The notes below the pieces were generated by a model that was not told the DNA's origin, ran no database searches, and worked only from the letters and a program-made list of their open reading frames with translations. Position numbers and translations under genes: made by a program. From NCBI RefSeq assembly GCF_900103175.1, contig NZ_FNLF01000002.1, positions 4,354,136-4,418,135 on the forward strand: a stretch of 64,000 bases of DNA, written 5' to 3'. This document shows, piece by piece, positions 34,073 through 42,785 of this stretch. How positions within the stretch are numbered: position 1 is the first letter of the stretch; each line of letters opens with the position of its first letter. This DNA comes from Tsukamurella pulmonis (GTDB lineage: Bacteria; Actinomycetota; Actinomycetes; Mycobacteriales; Mycobacteriaceae).

Positions 34073-35236
34073 TCAGCAGCGTACGGCGTGCTTCGCGCGC
34101 GCCACGCGCAGCACCGAATCGTCGAGCCGCGCGCGCGAGAGCTTGCCCGACTTCACCGAGGCCTCCACCGCGTCGACGGCCGCGCCGAGCTGATCCGTCG
34201 AGATCCACAGCGCCACATCGGCACCGGCCTCGAGCGACTTCGCCACCGCCTGCGGCACCGTGAACCGGTCGGTGACCGCCTTCATGCCGGAGAGGTCGTC
34301 GGTGAAGATCGGCCCGTCGAAGGGCTTCGCGCCGTATCCGGCACCGTCGCGCAGCAGCCGCATCGTGGCCGGGCTCAGGCTGGTCGGCAGGCCGGGCTCG
34401 GTGAGGCCCGGCACCGTCAGGTGGCCGACCATCATGCCCGCGTCGCCGGCCTCGACCGCCGCGCGGAACGGGACGAGGTCCTTCTGCTTGAGGGCGGACA
34501 GCGGCGGCACGCTGACCCCGCCGCGGTGCGAATCGCCCGACGAGCTGCCGTGCCCCGGGAAGTGCTTGAACACCGGGTAGACGCCACCGTCGCGCAGGCC
34601 CGCGGCGAAGGCCTGCGAGTACTTCACGACCACGGCGGGATCGTTCGAGTAGGAGCGGTCGCCGATGACGGAGTCATCGGGCTGCGCGGAGACGTCGGCG
34701 TCGGGCGCGAAGTCGACGGTGATGCCCATCGACTTCATCAGCTTCCCGACCCGGGCGCCCTCCGCCCGCGCCTGCGCGACGGTCATCGTCGCCGCCAGCT
34801 CGCGCGCCGAGACCAGGTTCGCGCCGGGGATCCGGGAGACGCGGCCGCCCTCCTCGTCGACGGAGACCATCGCCGGCACCTTGCCCGCCTTCGCGACGGA
34901 CTGCAGGGTGCCGCCGGAGAATACGGAGCGGTCGGTCCAACTGCCGATGAACACGCCGCCCGCGCCCTGCTGCACAGCGCGGCGCGCGTCCGCGGCGTCC
35001 TTGACCCCGACCATGAGCAACTGCCCGATCTTCTCCCGCACCGAGAGCTTCGCGAGGAAGTCCGCGCCGCAGGTCGCGGGGCGCGCGGGCCCGGAGGACG
35101 GTGCCGCCGACGCCGTCGACGGGGCTTGCGCGAGTGTCGAGCTCGGCGACGGGGCGGCTTCCGGCGTCGCCGGGCTGCACGCCGCCACGCCGGCCGCGGC
35201 GAGCACCAGGATCGTGAGGTTCCGAAACTTCTGCAT
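34073..35236 (-). CDS. lpqI: Beta-N-acetylglucosaminidase lipoprotein LpqI (GH3)
   Basis: A 387-residue lipoprotein: the lipobox is VAAC at about residue 20 after a hydrophobic signal, followed by a Pro/Ala/Ser linker. The rest is a GH3 domain with KHFPGHGSSSGDSH, a MVGHL block and the likely catalytic aspartate in FTDDLSGM. It should sit in the outer face of the plasma membrane and remove GlcNAc from muropeptides during cell-wall recycling, as shown for the M. tuberculosis protein. Neighbours (TetR gene and aftD region) match the Rv0236c-Rv0238 order. Confidence 0.92.
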   Translation of the reverse strand: MQKFRNLTILVLAAAGVAACSPATPEAAPSPSSTLAQAPSTASAAPSSGPARPATCGADFLAKLSVREKIGQLLMVGVKDAADARRAVQQGAGGVFIGSWTDRSVFSGGTLQSVAKAGKVPAMVSVDEEGGRVSRIPGANLVSARELAATMTVAQARAEGARVGKLMKSMGITVDFAPDADVSAQPDDSVIGDRSYSNDPAVVVKYSQAFAAGLRDGGVYPVFKHFPGHGSSSGDSHRGGVSVPPLSALKQKDLVPFRAAVEAGDAGMMVGHLTVPGLTEPGLPTSLSPATMRLLRDGAGYGAKPFDGPIFTDDLSGMKAVTDRFTVPQAVAKSLEAGADVALWISTDQLGAAVDAVEASVKSGKLSRARLDDSVLRVARAKHAVRC

Positions 35237-35264
35237 CGAGGGCCAGTGTGTCAGATCGTCGCGG

Positions 35265-36191
35265 CTACCGGGTCAGGCGAAGCAGCTTGCCGGTGAGCGT
35301 GGTCGCGTACATCGCCGCGCCGTCCCAGCCCGGCCCGCGGCCGAACCGCACGGACGTCACGCCGCGGTGGCCGGTCGCAATCGTGCACTGCGCGCCGCTC
35401 GCCGGGTCCAGCCGCACCACGGTCCCCGGCAGGTCGAGGGCGGCGTAGACGGCACCGTCGGGCCCGACGGTGAGGTCGTCGGCGAAATGGCCCGGCCCGA
35501 ACCCGGGGACCTCGTAGCGGCGCGGGCTCCCCGGCCGGGCGGGGTCGATGGCGTAGATCCGGGTGGTCGCGGTGGTGGCGGTCGTGGCCCACAGGCGGCC
35601 GGAGGCACCGTCGAACCAGAGGCCGTTGACGCTCTCGCCGCGCAGGGCGAAGGGCACCGGCGCGCCACCGGGCGCGGTCGCGACGATCCCCTGCCGCGGC
35701 CCCAGGACCGTGCTCGTGACGGCGCGGCCGTCGGGCAGAAGGGCGAGGCCGTTGGGCATCGTCAGGCCCGCCGCGACGGTCCGCGTCGCCCCCGTCGCGG
35801 GATCGACGACGCTCACGGTGCCGTCCGTCTTCCCCAGCAGCCCCGACGGTGCGCTGTTGGCCGTCGTGACGTGCACGGCCCCGTCGCGCACGACGATCCC
35901 GCCGGGGTTCGGCAGGTCGACGACGGTGCGCAGCGCGCCGGGCTGCGTGCCCGCGAGGAGCGCTCCCCGACCGGTCACGGGGTTCTGCCGGGAGAGGTAG
36001 ACGGTGCCGGCACCGTCGAAGGCGAGGTTCTCGAGCGTCCCCATGCCGGAACGCAGGACCGTCGTGCGCCAGCCCGCGCACGCCGCGCCCGACGGTGCCG
36101 CCGCGGCGAGGGACGGTGCGGCGCCGGCGAGGGCGGCGGTCGCCGCGACGAGGGCGGCGACGCGGAGCGGGACGGAGCGGCTTCTTCGCAT
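35265..36191 (-). CDS. Secreted beta-propeller (SMP-30/NHL-like) protein
   Basis: A 308-residue protein with a signal peptide (residues 1-30, MRRSRSVPLRVAALVAATAALAG, shown only in part in meaning; cleavage near AAAAPS). Repeated blocks such as GLTMPNGLALLPDG, VNGLWFDGASGRLWAT and ADDLTVGPDGAVYAA are propeller blades of the SMP-30/NHL kind. I see no complete lactonase metal site, so a binding role is as likely as an enzyme. It is 28 bases upstream of lpqI on the same strand, so it may share its transcript. Confidence 0.75.
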   Translation of the reverse strand: MRRSRSVPLRVAALVAATAALAGAAPSLAAAAPSGAACAGWRTTVLRSGMGTLENLAFDGAGTVYLSRQNPVTGRGALLAGTQPGALRTVVDLPNPGGIVVRDGAVHVTTANSAPSGLLGKTDGTVSVVDPATGATRTVAAGLTMPNGLALLPDGRAVTSTVLGPRQGIVATAPGGAPVPFALRGESVNGLWFDGASGRLWATTATTATTRIYAIDPARPGSPRRYEVPGFGPGHFADDLTVGPDGAVYAALDLPGTVVRLDPASGAQCTIATGHRGVTSVRFGRGPGWDGAAMYATTLTGKLLRLTR

Positions 36192-36333
36192 GCGCGCAGT
36201 CTGGCAGTCGCGCGAAAACCAGCCCGTGACCGGCCTCCCCACGACCGGACACGCCATCACTTGCATCTTGCAACCCAACGGGATCGGCGTAATCTGGAGG
36301 CATCAGACAACCGCGAAGATCGAGGTGATCCGC

Positions 36334-36834
36334 ATGAGTGTCCCCGTCAAGGTTCTGATCGCGTACGACGGCTCCGAGTCCTCCCAGCGCGCCGTCAAGT
36401 ACGCCAGCAAGGTCCTCGCGCAGGGACGCGACGCCGAGGCGATCGTCGTCACCGCGTGGGAGTCCACGATCCACCAGGCCGCCCGGCTGTCCGCCATGTC
36501 CGGCGTCGCGGGGGCGGGCGCCGCCGAGACCGCCCTGACCCGCGAGAGCGACGTGGTGCACGCCGAGGCGCAGAAGACCAACCAGCAGGGCGTCGACCTG
36601 GCCGCCGCCGCGGGCTTCACCGCGCACGGCGAGCTGATCGAGGTCTCGACCACGGTGTGGTCGGCGCTGATCGCCGCCTCCGACAGCTTCGACGTGGACG
36701 TGATCGTCTCCGGCAGCCGCGGGATCTCGGGCATCAAGGCGCTGTGGCATTCGTCCGTGTCGGAGCACGTCCTGCGCGGCTGCAAGCGGCCGGTCATGAT
36801 CGTGCCGTCGGGCTGCGCCGAGCTGGACCTGTAG
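36334..36834 (+). CDS. Universal stress protein family protein
   Basis: A 166-residue UspA-like protein. It starts VKVLIAYDGSESSQRAVKYA and ends with VIVSGSRGISGIKALWHSSVSEHVLRGCKRPVMIVP, the ATP-binding loop GxxG(9x)GS(S/V) region, which here reads GSRGISGIKALWHSSVSEHV. It probably binds ATP and acts in stress signalling. The region before it (142 bases) is open for a promoter. It is 10 bases before the DUF2613 gene. Confidence 0.87.
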   Translation: MSVPVKVLIAYDGSESSQRAVKYASKVLAQGRDAEAIVVTAWESTIHQAARLSAMSGVAGAGAAETALTRESDVVHAEAQKTNQQGVDLAAAAGFTAHGELIEVSTTVWSALIAASDSFDVDVIVSGSRGISGIKALWHSSVSEHVLRGCKRPVMIVPSGCAELDL

Positions 36835-36844
36835 ACTTTCCGGC

Positions 36845-37045
36845 ATGGACCGCACCTCGATCATCGCCAGCGCCACCGCCGCGCTCGCCGGCATCGTCGT
36901 CGCCGTGGCCCTCGCACTGGTGAGCGGCGCGGCCGTCGCACAGACGTCGCCGACCACCGATGTCAGCGCCGTGAACCCCGATAAGGGATTCCTGCAGGGC
37001 TCGTCGAACTACGGCGAGCGCGACGACTCGGGTGCAGGCAAGTAG
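36845..37045 (+). CDS. DUF2613 small membrane/secreted protein
   Basis: A 66-residue protein with a TM or signal segment at residues 7-32 and a hydrophilic tail with VNPDKGFLQGSSNYGERD, the invariant block of the DUF2613 family. Members occur only in mycolic-acid actinobacteria and always lie directly before aftD (M. tuberculosis Rv0236A). Its last codons overlap the GTG start of aftD by 14 bases, which implies coupled translation. A role as partner or small subunit of AftD has not been proven. Confidence 0.88.
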   Translation: MDRTSIIASATAALAGIVVAVALALVSGAAVAQTSPTTDVSAVNPDKGFLQGSSNYGERDDSGAGK

Positions 37046-40000
37046 CCCGGAGCCGCACGACGAACCCCTGACCCGCCGCGCAGGCGCGTGGGCGTTCGTC
37101 GCCCTGCTCGCGCTGAGCTTCCTCAGCGCACCCGGCAAGGTCGTCGCCGATACCAAGCTCGATCTCACGGCGAACCCCATCGATTTCCTGGCGCGCGCCG
37201 CCAACGTCTGGTCCAGCCAGTCCCCGCTCGGCCAGGTGCAGAACCAGGCCTACGGCTACTTCTTCCCGCACGGCGCCTTCTTCGCACTGGGCCAGTTCCT
37301 GCACGTCCCGCCGTGGATCACGCAGCGCCTGTGGTGGGCGCTGCTGCTGTTCGCGGGCTTCTGGGGCATCATCCGGCTCACCGAGGCGCTGCGCACCGGC
37401 TCGCGCGGCAGCCGCGTGGTGGCCGCCGCCGCGTTCGTGCTGGCCCCGCAGGTGCTCACGACGCTGGGCGCGATCAGCTCCGAGACCGCGCCGGTGATGC
37501 TCGCCCCGTGGGTGCTGCTGCCGCTGGTGCAGATGCTCCAGGGCCACGACGCGCCGCTGCGGAACCTGGCCGCCCGTTCGGCCGTCGCGGTCGCGCTGAT
37601 GGGTGCGGTCAACGCCGTGGCCACGGGCTTCGCGTGCGCGGTGGCCGCGCTGTGGTGGCTGCTGCACGTGCGCGTGAACCGGCACAGTGCCGGGACTCGA
37701 AATTTCTGGACGTTCAGCGCGTGGTGGGCGGTGTGCGTCGCCTTGGCGACGACGTGGTGGATCGTGCCGCTGCTCATCATGGGCCGGGTCAGCCCGCCGT
37801 TCCTCGAGTTCATCGAGTCCTCGCGCGCGACCACGCAGTGGGCGTCGCTGCCGGAGGTGCTGCGCGGCACCACCTCGTGGAGCCCGTTCATCTCCGACGA
37901 GCGCCTCGCGGGCGCCATGCTCACCACCACCCCGGCGGCCGTCGTCGTCACCGGCCTGGTCGCGTGCGCGGGCATCGCCGGGCTCACCATGCGCCGGATG
38001 CCCAAGCGCGGGGTCTGGGCGACGGTGCTGCTCGTCGGGCTGGCGGCGATCGGCGCGGGCTACGCCAGCGGGCTCGGCTCGCCGTTCGCCGAGCCGGTGC
38101 GGGTCTTCCTCGACAGCGTCGGCGCGCCGCTGCGCAACGTCTACAAGCTCGAGCCGCTGCTGCGCCTGCCGCTGGTGGTGGGCGTGGCGCACCTGCTGGC
38201 CCGGGCGCCGCTGCCGGGCACCGTCGGCCTGGCGACGGTACGCCGGGCGCTGGCGCACCCCGAGAACGACCGGCTCGCGGCGGGCGCGCTCGCCGTGGTC
38301 GTGGTGCTCGCACTGGCGGGCGGCATGGCCTGGACCGGCAAACTCTCGCCGCGCGGCCCCTACGACAGGATCCCCGACTACTGGTCGCAGGCGGCGGACT
38401 GGCTCTCCGCCCACGCCGCCGGAACCGCCCCCGGTCAGGCCCGCGCCGAGCGCGCCCTCGTGGTGCCCGGCGCCCCGTTCGGCGCGCAGCTGTGGGGTCT
38501 GACCCGCGACGAGCCGCTCCAGCCGCTGGCGCAGACACCCTGGGCCGTGCGCGATGCGATCCCCCTCAACCCGCCCGGCGCGATCCGCGCGCTCGACTCG
38601 GTGCAGCGGCTGCTCAGCGCCGGCACCCCGTCGGCGGGCCTGGCCGCGACGCTGCGCCGGCAGGGCATCTCCTACCTGGTGCTGCGCTCCGACCTCGACC
38701 CCGGCACGTCGCGCTCGGCCCGCCCCGCGCTGGCCCGCGCCGCGATCGAGGGTTCGCCGGGGATCAGCCAGGTCGCGCGGTTCGGGCCCGACACCGCGCC
38801 GCCGACCGTCGAGAAGGTGGTCGTCGATTCCGGGCTGCGGCCGCCGCTGCCGGCCATCACCATCTACCGGGTCGACGGTGCCGTCCCCACCGGTCCGTAC
38901 GTCGCGGACCTGGCCTCGATGCCGCGCGTCGCGGGCGGGCCGGAGGCACTGCTCGGGCTGCAGGCCGACGCCGCCGCGTCGGGCCGGCGCGAGCTGGGCG
39001 CGGCGCTGCTCGCCGCGGACGCCGAGGCCGCGGGCCTGCCCGGCGGTCCGCTCACCGTCACCGACACCCCCAAGCGGCGCGAGAGCGACTACGGCCGCGT
39101 CGACGACCACAGTTCCGCGATCCGCACCGCCGACGAGCCCCGTCGCACCCTCAACCGGCTGCCCGACTATCCGGCGGAGGGCCTCGTCGACGGGACGTGG
39201 GCGGGCGCGACCGTCGCCGCGTCCAGCTCGGCGGCCGACGCCACGCAGCTGGGCACCGTGCTGCCGGGTGCCGGGACCGCCGCTGCGGTGGACGGGGACA
39301 AGAACACCTCGTGGGTCTCGTCGGGCCTCGACCACGCGCTGGGGCAGTGGCTCGAGTTCCGCCTGCCCGAGCCGCGCGAGGACCTGGCGGTGACGGTGAC
39401 CGTCGGGCGCGCGCTGGGCCCGGCGGTGACGCGACTGCTCATCACCACCGAGGCGGGCACCGTCTACTCCGACCCGGTCACCGCGAACACCCCGATCACG
39501 CTGGTGGCGCCGTCGGAGCCCACGAGCTGGGTGCGGATCACCGCCGCCGAGACCGCGGACCGCTCCTGGGGCAACCAGTTCTCGATCACCGAGGCGCAGC
39601 TCACCGACGCGCGCACCGGGACGACGATCCCGGCGCGGCACGACGTCGCGCTCCCGCCGTCCGGCCCCGCCCAGCGCTGGGTCTTCGGGCAGGACACGAT
39701 GGGCCGCTCCGGCTGCGTCGTCACGCCCGCCGAGAACGGCGGCCCGGGGCCCGTGCAGTGCGCCGACATCGCCATCGGCCCGGAGGAGCCCGGGCAGCTG
39801 CGGCGCACCGTCGACGGGCCCGGCGCCCCCGCGGTGACGCCGACGCTGACCGTGCGGGCGCGCCCCGGCCAGGCGCTCTCGGCGCTGCTCGCGGCGCCGG
39901 GCGCGCCGTCGGCGTTCGCGGAGTCGGCGGTCGGCGACGGGCGGGCGAGCTCCGCCGCGGCCGTCGACGGCGATCCGAACACCACCTGGTCGGCGCCGCA

Positions 40001-41318
40001 GTCGGTCACCGAGCCCACCTCGCCCAAGCCCGTGCTGCGGCTACAGCTGCCGTCCGCGCAGCTGGTCGGCGGCCTGACGCTGCGCCTGCCGCGCGGGGAG
40101 GCGCCCGCGCACCCCACCCGGATCGGCGTCGACCTCGGCACGGGCCGGCAGGTCCGCGAGCTCGCCGAAGGGGAGGACGAGGTGACCGTCCGGCTCGATC
40201 CCGCGGTGACCGATTCGATCGCGATCTCCCTGCTCGACTGGGACGAGCGGATCAACGTCAACGACTTCGGCTTCTTCGAGAAGATGGCGCCGGGCCTCGC
40301 CGAGGTGCGGCCCGTCGGCCCCGACGGGACGCCCGTCCCCGGTTCCGAGCCCGCCTCCGCGGACCGCCCGGTGGTGGTGCCCTGCGAGAGCGGCCCGACG
40401 GTGCGTGTCGGCGACCGCACGCTGCGGTTCCGTCTCGAGGCCGGCGCGCGGGCGCTGCGCGACGGTGCGCCCGTCCGCGCCGTCGCGTGCGACCCGGCGC
40501 CGGTGCCGCTGCCCGCGGGCCGGCAGCAGGTGGTCGCGACGCCGGGGCTCGCCTTCAGCGTCGACACGCTGACGCTGGACACGCCCGCGATGGCCGAGGA
40601 CGCCGCCGTGCGCGACGAGGCCGTGAAGGTGCAGAGCTGGACGCCCGACCGCCGGGTCGTCACGGTCAGTCGCGCGGCCGCCGACCAGGTGCTCGTGGTC
40701 CCCGAGAGCCGCAACTCCGGCTGGTCGGCCACCGGCCCCGACGGGACGCCGCTGCGCGCGGTGACGGTCAACGGCTGGCAGCAGGGCTGGGTCGTGCCAC
40801 AGGGCACCGACGGCGCGGTGACCCTGCGCTTCGGCCTCAACGCGCCGTATCGCATCGGGCTCTTCGGCGGCCTCGCGCTGTTGGTGATCCTCGCGGCGTT
40901 GGCGCTGGTTCCGGGGTCGCGCCCGCGAGCCGGTGAGCCGGTGCGCGCGTGGCAGCCGGGCCTGCTCGCCGCGCTCGGCGTGGGCGCGGTCGCCTTCGTG
41001 CTCAGCGGCTGGCCGGGGCTGGCGCTCTGGGCGGCGACGGGCGTCGCGACCTGGGTGGTCTCCGGGCTGCACGTCTCGGCGGACCGTCGGGCGGTGGTGC
41101 AGGTGGTCGGCGCCTCCGGCTTCGTCCTGGCGGGCATGCTCCTGCTCGCGACGGGCCCCTGGCACGCCGAGGCGGGCTACGTGGGCCACGGCCCCTGGCC
41201 GCAGGGCCTGGCCCTGACGGGCGTGCTGCTGATGGCCTGGTCGACGGTGCCGCCCGCTCGATTCCGGCGACGTCGCGGCGGCGAGGACGCCCGAGGCGCC
41301 GACCTCGGCGCGGAGTAG
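37032..41318 (+). CDS. aftD: Alpha-(1->3)-arabinofuranosyltransferase AftD
   Basis: A 1428-residue protein. Its first part (about residues 1-420) holds roughly eleven TM helices of a GT-C enzyme with acidic residues in the first external loop (VVADTKLDLTANPIDFL) as the expected catalytic site. The long external part contains two discoidin-like carbohydrate-binding modules (AVDGDKNTSWVSS and AVDGDPNTTWSAP), and the end has four more TM helices. It adds alpha-1,3 arabinofuranose branches to arabinogalactan and lipoarabinomannan using decaprenyl-phosphoryl-arabinose. The length matches mycobacterial AftD. The GTG start overlaps DUF2613. Confidence 0.94.
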   Translation: MQASSPEPHDEPLTRRAGAWAFVALLALSFLSAPGKVVADTKLDLTANPIDFLARAANVWSSQSPLGQVQNQAYGYFFPHGAFFALGQFLHVPPWITQRLWWALLLFAGFWGIIRLTEALRTGSRGSRVVAAAAFVLAPQVLTTLGAISSETAPVMLAPWVLLPLVQMLQGHDAPLRNLAARSAVAVALMGAVNAVATGFACAVAALWWLLHVRVNRHSAGTRNFWTFSAWWAVCVALATTWWIVPLLIMGRVSPPFLEFIESSRATTQWASLPEVLRGTTSWSPFISDERLAGAMLTTTPAAVVVTGLVACAGIAGLTMRRMPKRGVWATVLLVGLAAIGAGYASGLGSPFAEPVRVFLDSVGAPLRNVYKLEPLLRLPLVVGVAHLLARAPLPGTVGLATVRRALAHPENDRLAAGALAVVVVLALAGGMAWTGKLSPRGPYDRIPDYWSQAADWLSAHAAGTAPGQARAERALVVPGAPFGAQLWGLTRDEPLQPLAQTPWAVRDAIPLNPPGAIRALDSVQRLLSAGTPSAGLAATLRRQGISYLVLRSDLDPGTSRSARPALARAAIEGSPGISQVARFGPDTAPPTVEKVVVDSGLRPPLPAITIYRVDGAVPTGPYVADLASMPRVAGGPEALLGLQADAAASGRRELGAALLAADAEAAGLPGGPLTVTDTPKRRESDYGRVDDHSSAIRTADEPRRTLNRLPDYPAEGLVDGTWAGATVAASSSAADATQLGTVLPGAGTAAAVDGDKNTSWVSSGLDHALGQWLEFRLPEPREDLAVTVTVGRALGPAVTRLLITTEAGTVYSDPVTANTPITLVAPSEPTSWVRITAAETADRSWGNQFSITEAQLTDARTGTTIPARHDVALPPSGPAQRWVFGQDTMGRSGCVVTPAENGGPGPVQCADIAIGPEEPGQLRRTVDGPGAPAVTPTLTVRARPGQALSALLAAPGAPSAFAESAVGDGRASSAAAVDGDPNTTWSAPQSVTEPTSPKPVLRLQLPSAQLVGGLTLRLPRGEAPAHPTRIGVDLGTGRQVRELAEGEDEVTVRLDPAVTDSIAISLLDWDERINVNDFGFFEKMAPGLAEVRPVGPDGTPVPGSEPASADRPVVVPCESGPTVRVGDRTLRFRLEAGARALRDGAPVRAVACDPAPVPLPAGRQQVVATPGLAFSVDTLTLDTPAMAEDAAVRDEAVKVQSWTPDRRVVTVSRAAADQVLVVPESRNSGWSATGPDGTPLRAVTVNGWQQGWVVPQGTDGAVTLRFGLNAPYRIGLFGGLALLVILAALALVPGSRPRAGEPVRAWQPGLLAALGVGAVAFVLSGWPGLALWAATGVATWVVSGLHVSADRRAVVQVVGASGFVLAGMLLLATGPWHAEAGYVGHGPWPQGLALTGVLLMAWSTVPPARFRRRRGGEDARGADLGAE

Positions 41319-41348
41319 GCCTGCGCGGAGCGTGTGGTCGCGCAGAGA

Positions 41349-41371
41349 AGCGATGCGCGGCACGCATGGCT
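41349..41371. repeat. Single palindrome of the paired-hairpin family
   Basis: AGCGATGCG-N5-CGCATGGCT has the 9/5/9 layout of the other hairpins (one arm mismatch) but no partner 60 bases away. It stands between aftD and the convergent acyltransferase gene. Confidence 0.65.
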
Positions 41372-41382
41372 CCCGCGCCGGA

Positions 41383-42618
41383 CTACCCCACCGGCGCGAC
41401 GGTCTCCGCTGCCGGCGGCTCGGGCTGCACCGGCGCCGCGGCGGGAACCGGGGCGGCGGCGGACCGTCGGGCCTCGCGACGGGCGAGCCGGCGGCGGGCC
41501 GGCTCCTCCACCCAGGCGTAACTCAGCGCCGCGACGGCCACCGAGAACACGAGCGTCAGCACGGTCACCTTCACGAACGCGCCGTGGAACGGAACGATCG
41601 CGAACAGCGGGAAGATCGCCGTCAGCACCACGAGGTGCCAGATGAAGATGCCGTAGGACCAGCGGCCCAGCGCCAGCATCGGGCCCGAGCCCAGCCAGCG
41701 GGCGGGCTCGCCCGCGGGCGCGAGGACGAGCGGCGCCAGCAGGAGGAAGCCGAGAACGCCGCCCAGCCCCATCCGCAGGGCGAACTGCCAGGGCTCAGGG
41801 GTATCCAGGGTCACCGGCCCGCCGAGCGGGGTGCAGATCACCGCGAACACGACGAGCGCCGCGGGCCAGCACGCGCGACGCCGGGCGAGCCGCCGCACCG
41901 CGCCGTACCGCGACGGGGGCGCGCTCACGATCTCGGCGAGGACGATGCCCGCCACGAACCACGGCACGTAGGAGGGCAGCCAGTTGTGGAAGTTCACGCC
42001 CGCCGGCAGCGGCACCGCGGCACCCACCCAGGCCCAGGTCAGGGACACCGCCGCCACGGCGAGCAGCACCGGAACCCGCCACCGCGCCGCGGGGCCGCGC
42101 AGCCGCCCCACCGCCACCGCGGCGAGGGGAAGCAGCAGGTAGAACAGCATCTCGACGGACAGCGACCACATCTGGGTGAGCCCGTCGGTGAGGGAATAGG
42201 GCACGAAGACCTGGGTCAGCGACAGGTTCGCGAGCCAGGTGGAGCCCGACGGCGGGTTCGAGCGCGGCAACAGCGCGAGCGCGACCACCGCCACCAGAAG
42301 GTACGCCGGCATGATCCGCACGATCCGCGAGCGGTAGTACTTCCCGGTCGCGGGGGCGTCGGCGGACGACCACGCGGCCCGCGCGTGCGCCCGCCACAGC
42401 AGGAAACCGGACAATCCGAAGAACAGCGCGACGGCCATGTCGAACCGGCCCCAGACCCGTCCCGGCACCGAATACCCCACCTGACCGGTCTGAAAAGCGG
42501 TGTGGGTCACCAGCACGGCGATGGCCGCGCAGGCCCGCATCCCCTCGAGTGCGGGCACGAAGCCGGTCGCACCCGCAGGCTTTGCAGATGCGAACTGGCT
42601 GGTCCCGACGGTGCTCAT
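41383..42618 (-). CDS. Membrane O-acyltransferase (acyltransferase 3 family)
   Basis: A 411-residue ten-TM protein. The catalytic His is in VLVTHTAFQTG, then FFGLSGFLLWRAHARA, RIVRIMPAYL and QMWSLSVEMLFYLLLP as in the acyltransferase-3 family. The tail is Pro/Ala-rich. In M. tuberculosis Rv0228 holds this place between aftD and the DUF3068 gene. A role in acylating arabinan or a lipoglycan is plausible from context; no acceptor can be read from sequence. It is divergent from the DUF3068 gene. Confidence 0.86.
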   Translation of the reverse strand: MSTVGTSQFASAKPAGATGFVPALEGMRACAAIAVLVTHTAFQTGQVGYSVPGRVWGRFDMAVALFFGLSGFLLWRAHARAAWSSADAPATGKYYRSRIVRIMPAYLLVAVVALALLPRSNPPSGSTWLANLSLTQVFVPYSLTDGLTQMWSLSVEMLFYLLLPLAAVAVGRLRGPAARWRVPVLLAVAAVSLTWAWVGAAVPLPAGVNFHNWLPSYVPWFVAGIVLAEIVSAPPSRYGAVRRLARRRACWPAALVVFAVICTPLGGPVTLDTPEPWQFALRMGLGGVLGFLLLAPLVLAPAGEPARWLGSGPMLALGRWSYGIFIWHLVVLTAIFPLFAIVPFHGAFVKVTVLTLVFSVAVAALSYAWVEEPARRRLARREARRSAAAPVPAAAPVQPEPPAAETVAPVG

Positions 42619-42785
42619 CGCTCACCGAATCTACCCGCGAATCGGCCCCCGCCCGCGCGCGAGGGCCGTGCCACCCCGCCACCACCTGTAGGCTCGGGTA
42701 CTTGGAAGGGAGCGCGTGACCGCGTGCCCCTGCGGCGTGTGCGAACGACGCACGCGCTCCACAAGAGATGTGAGGAGACACTTCG

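Noticed and set aside
36963-39641. An 892-codon open frame on the minus strand across aftD
   Set aside because: Shadow of aftD; no domain, no signal and Arg/Gly/His-rich composition.
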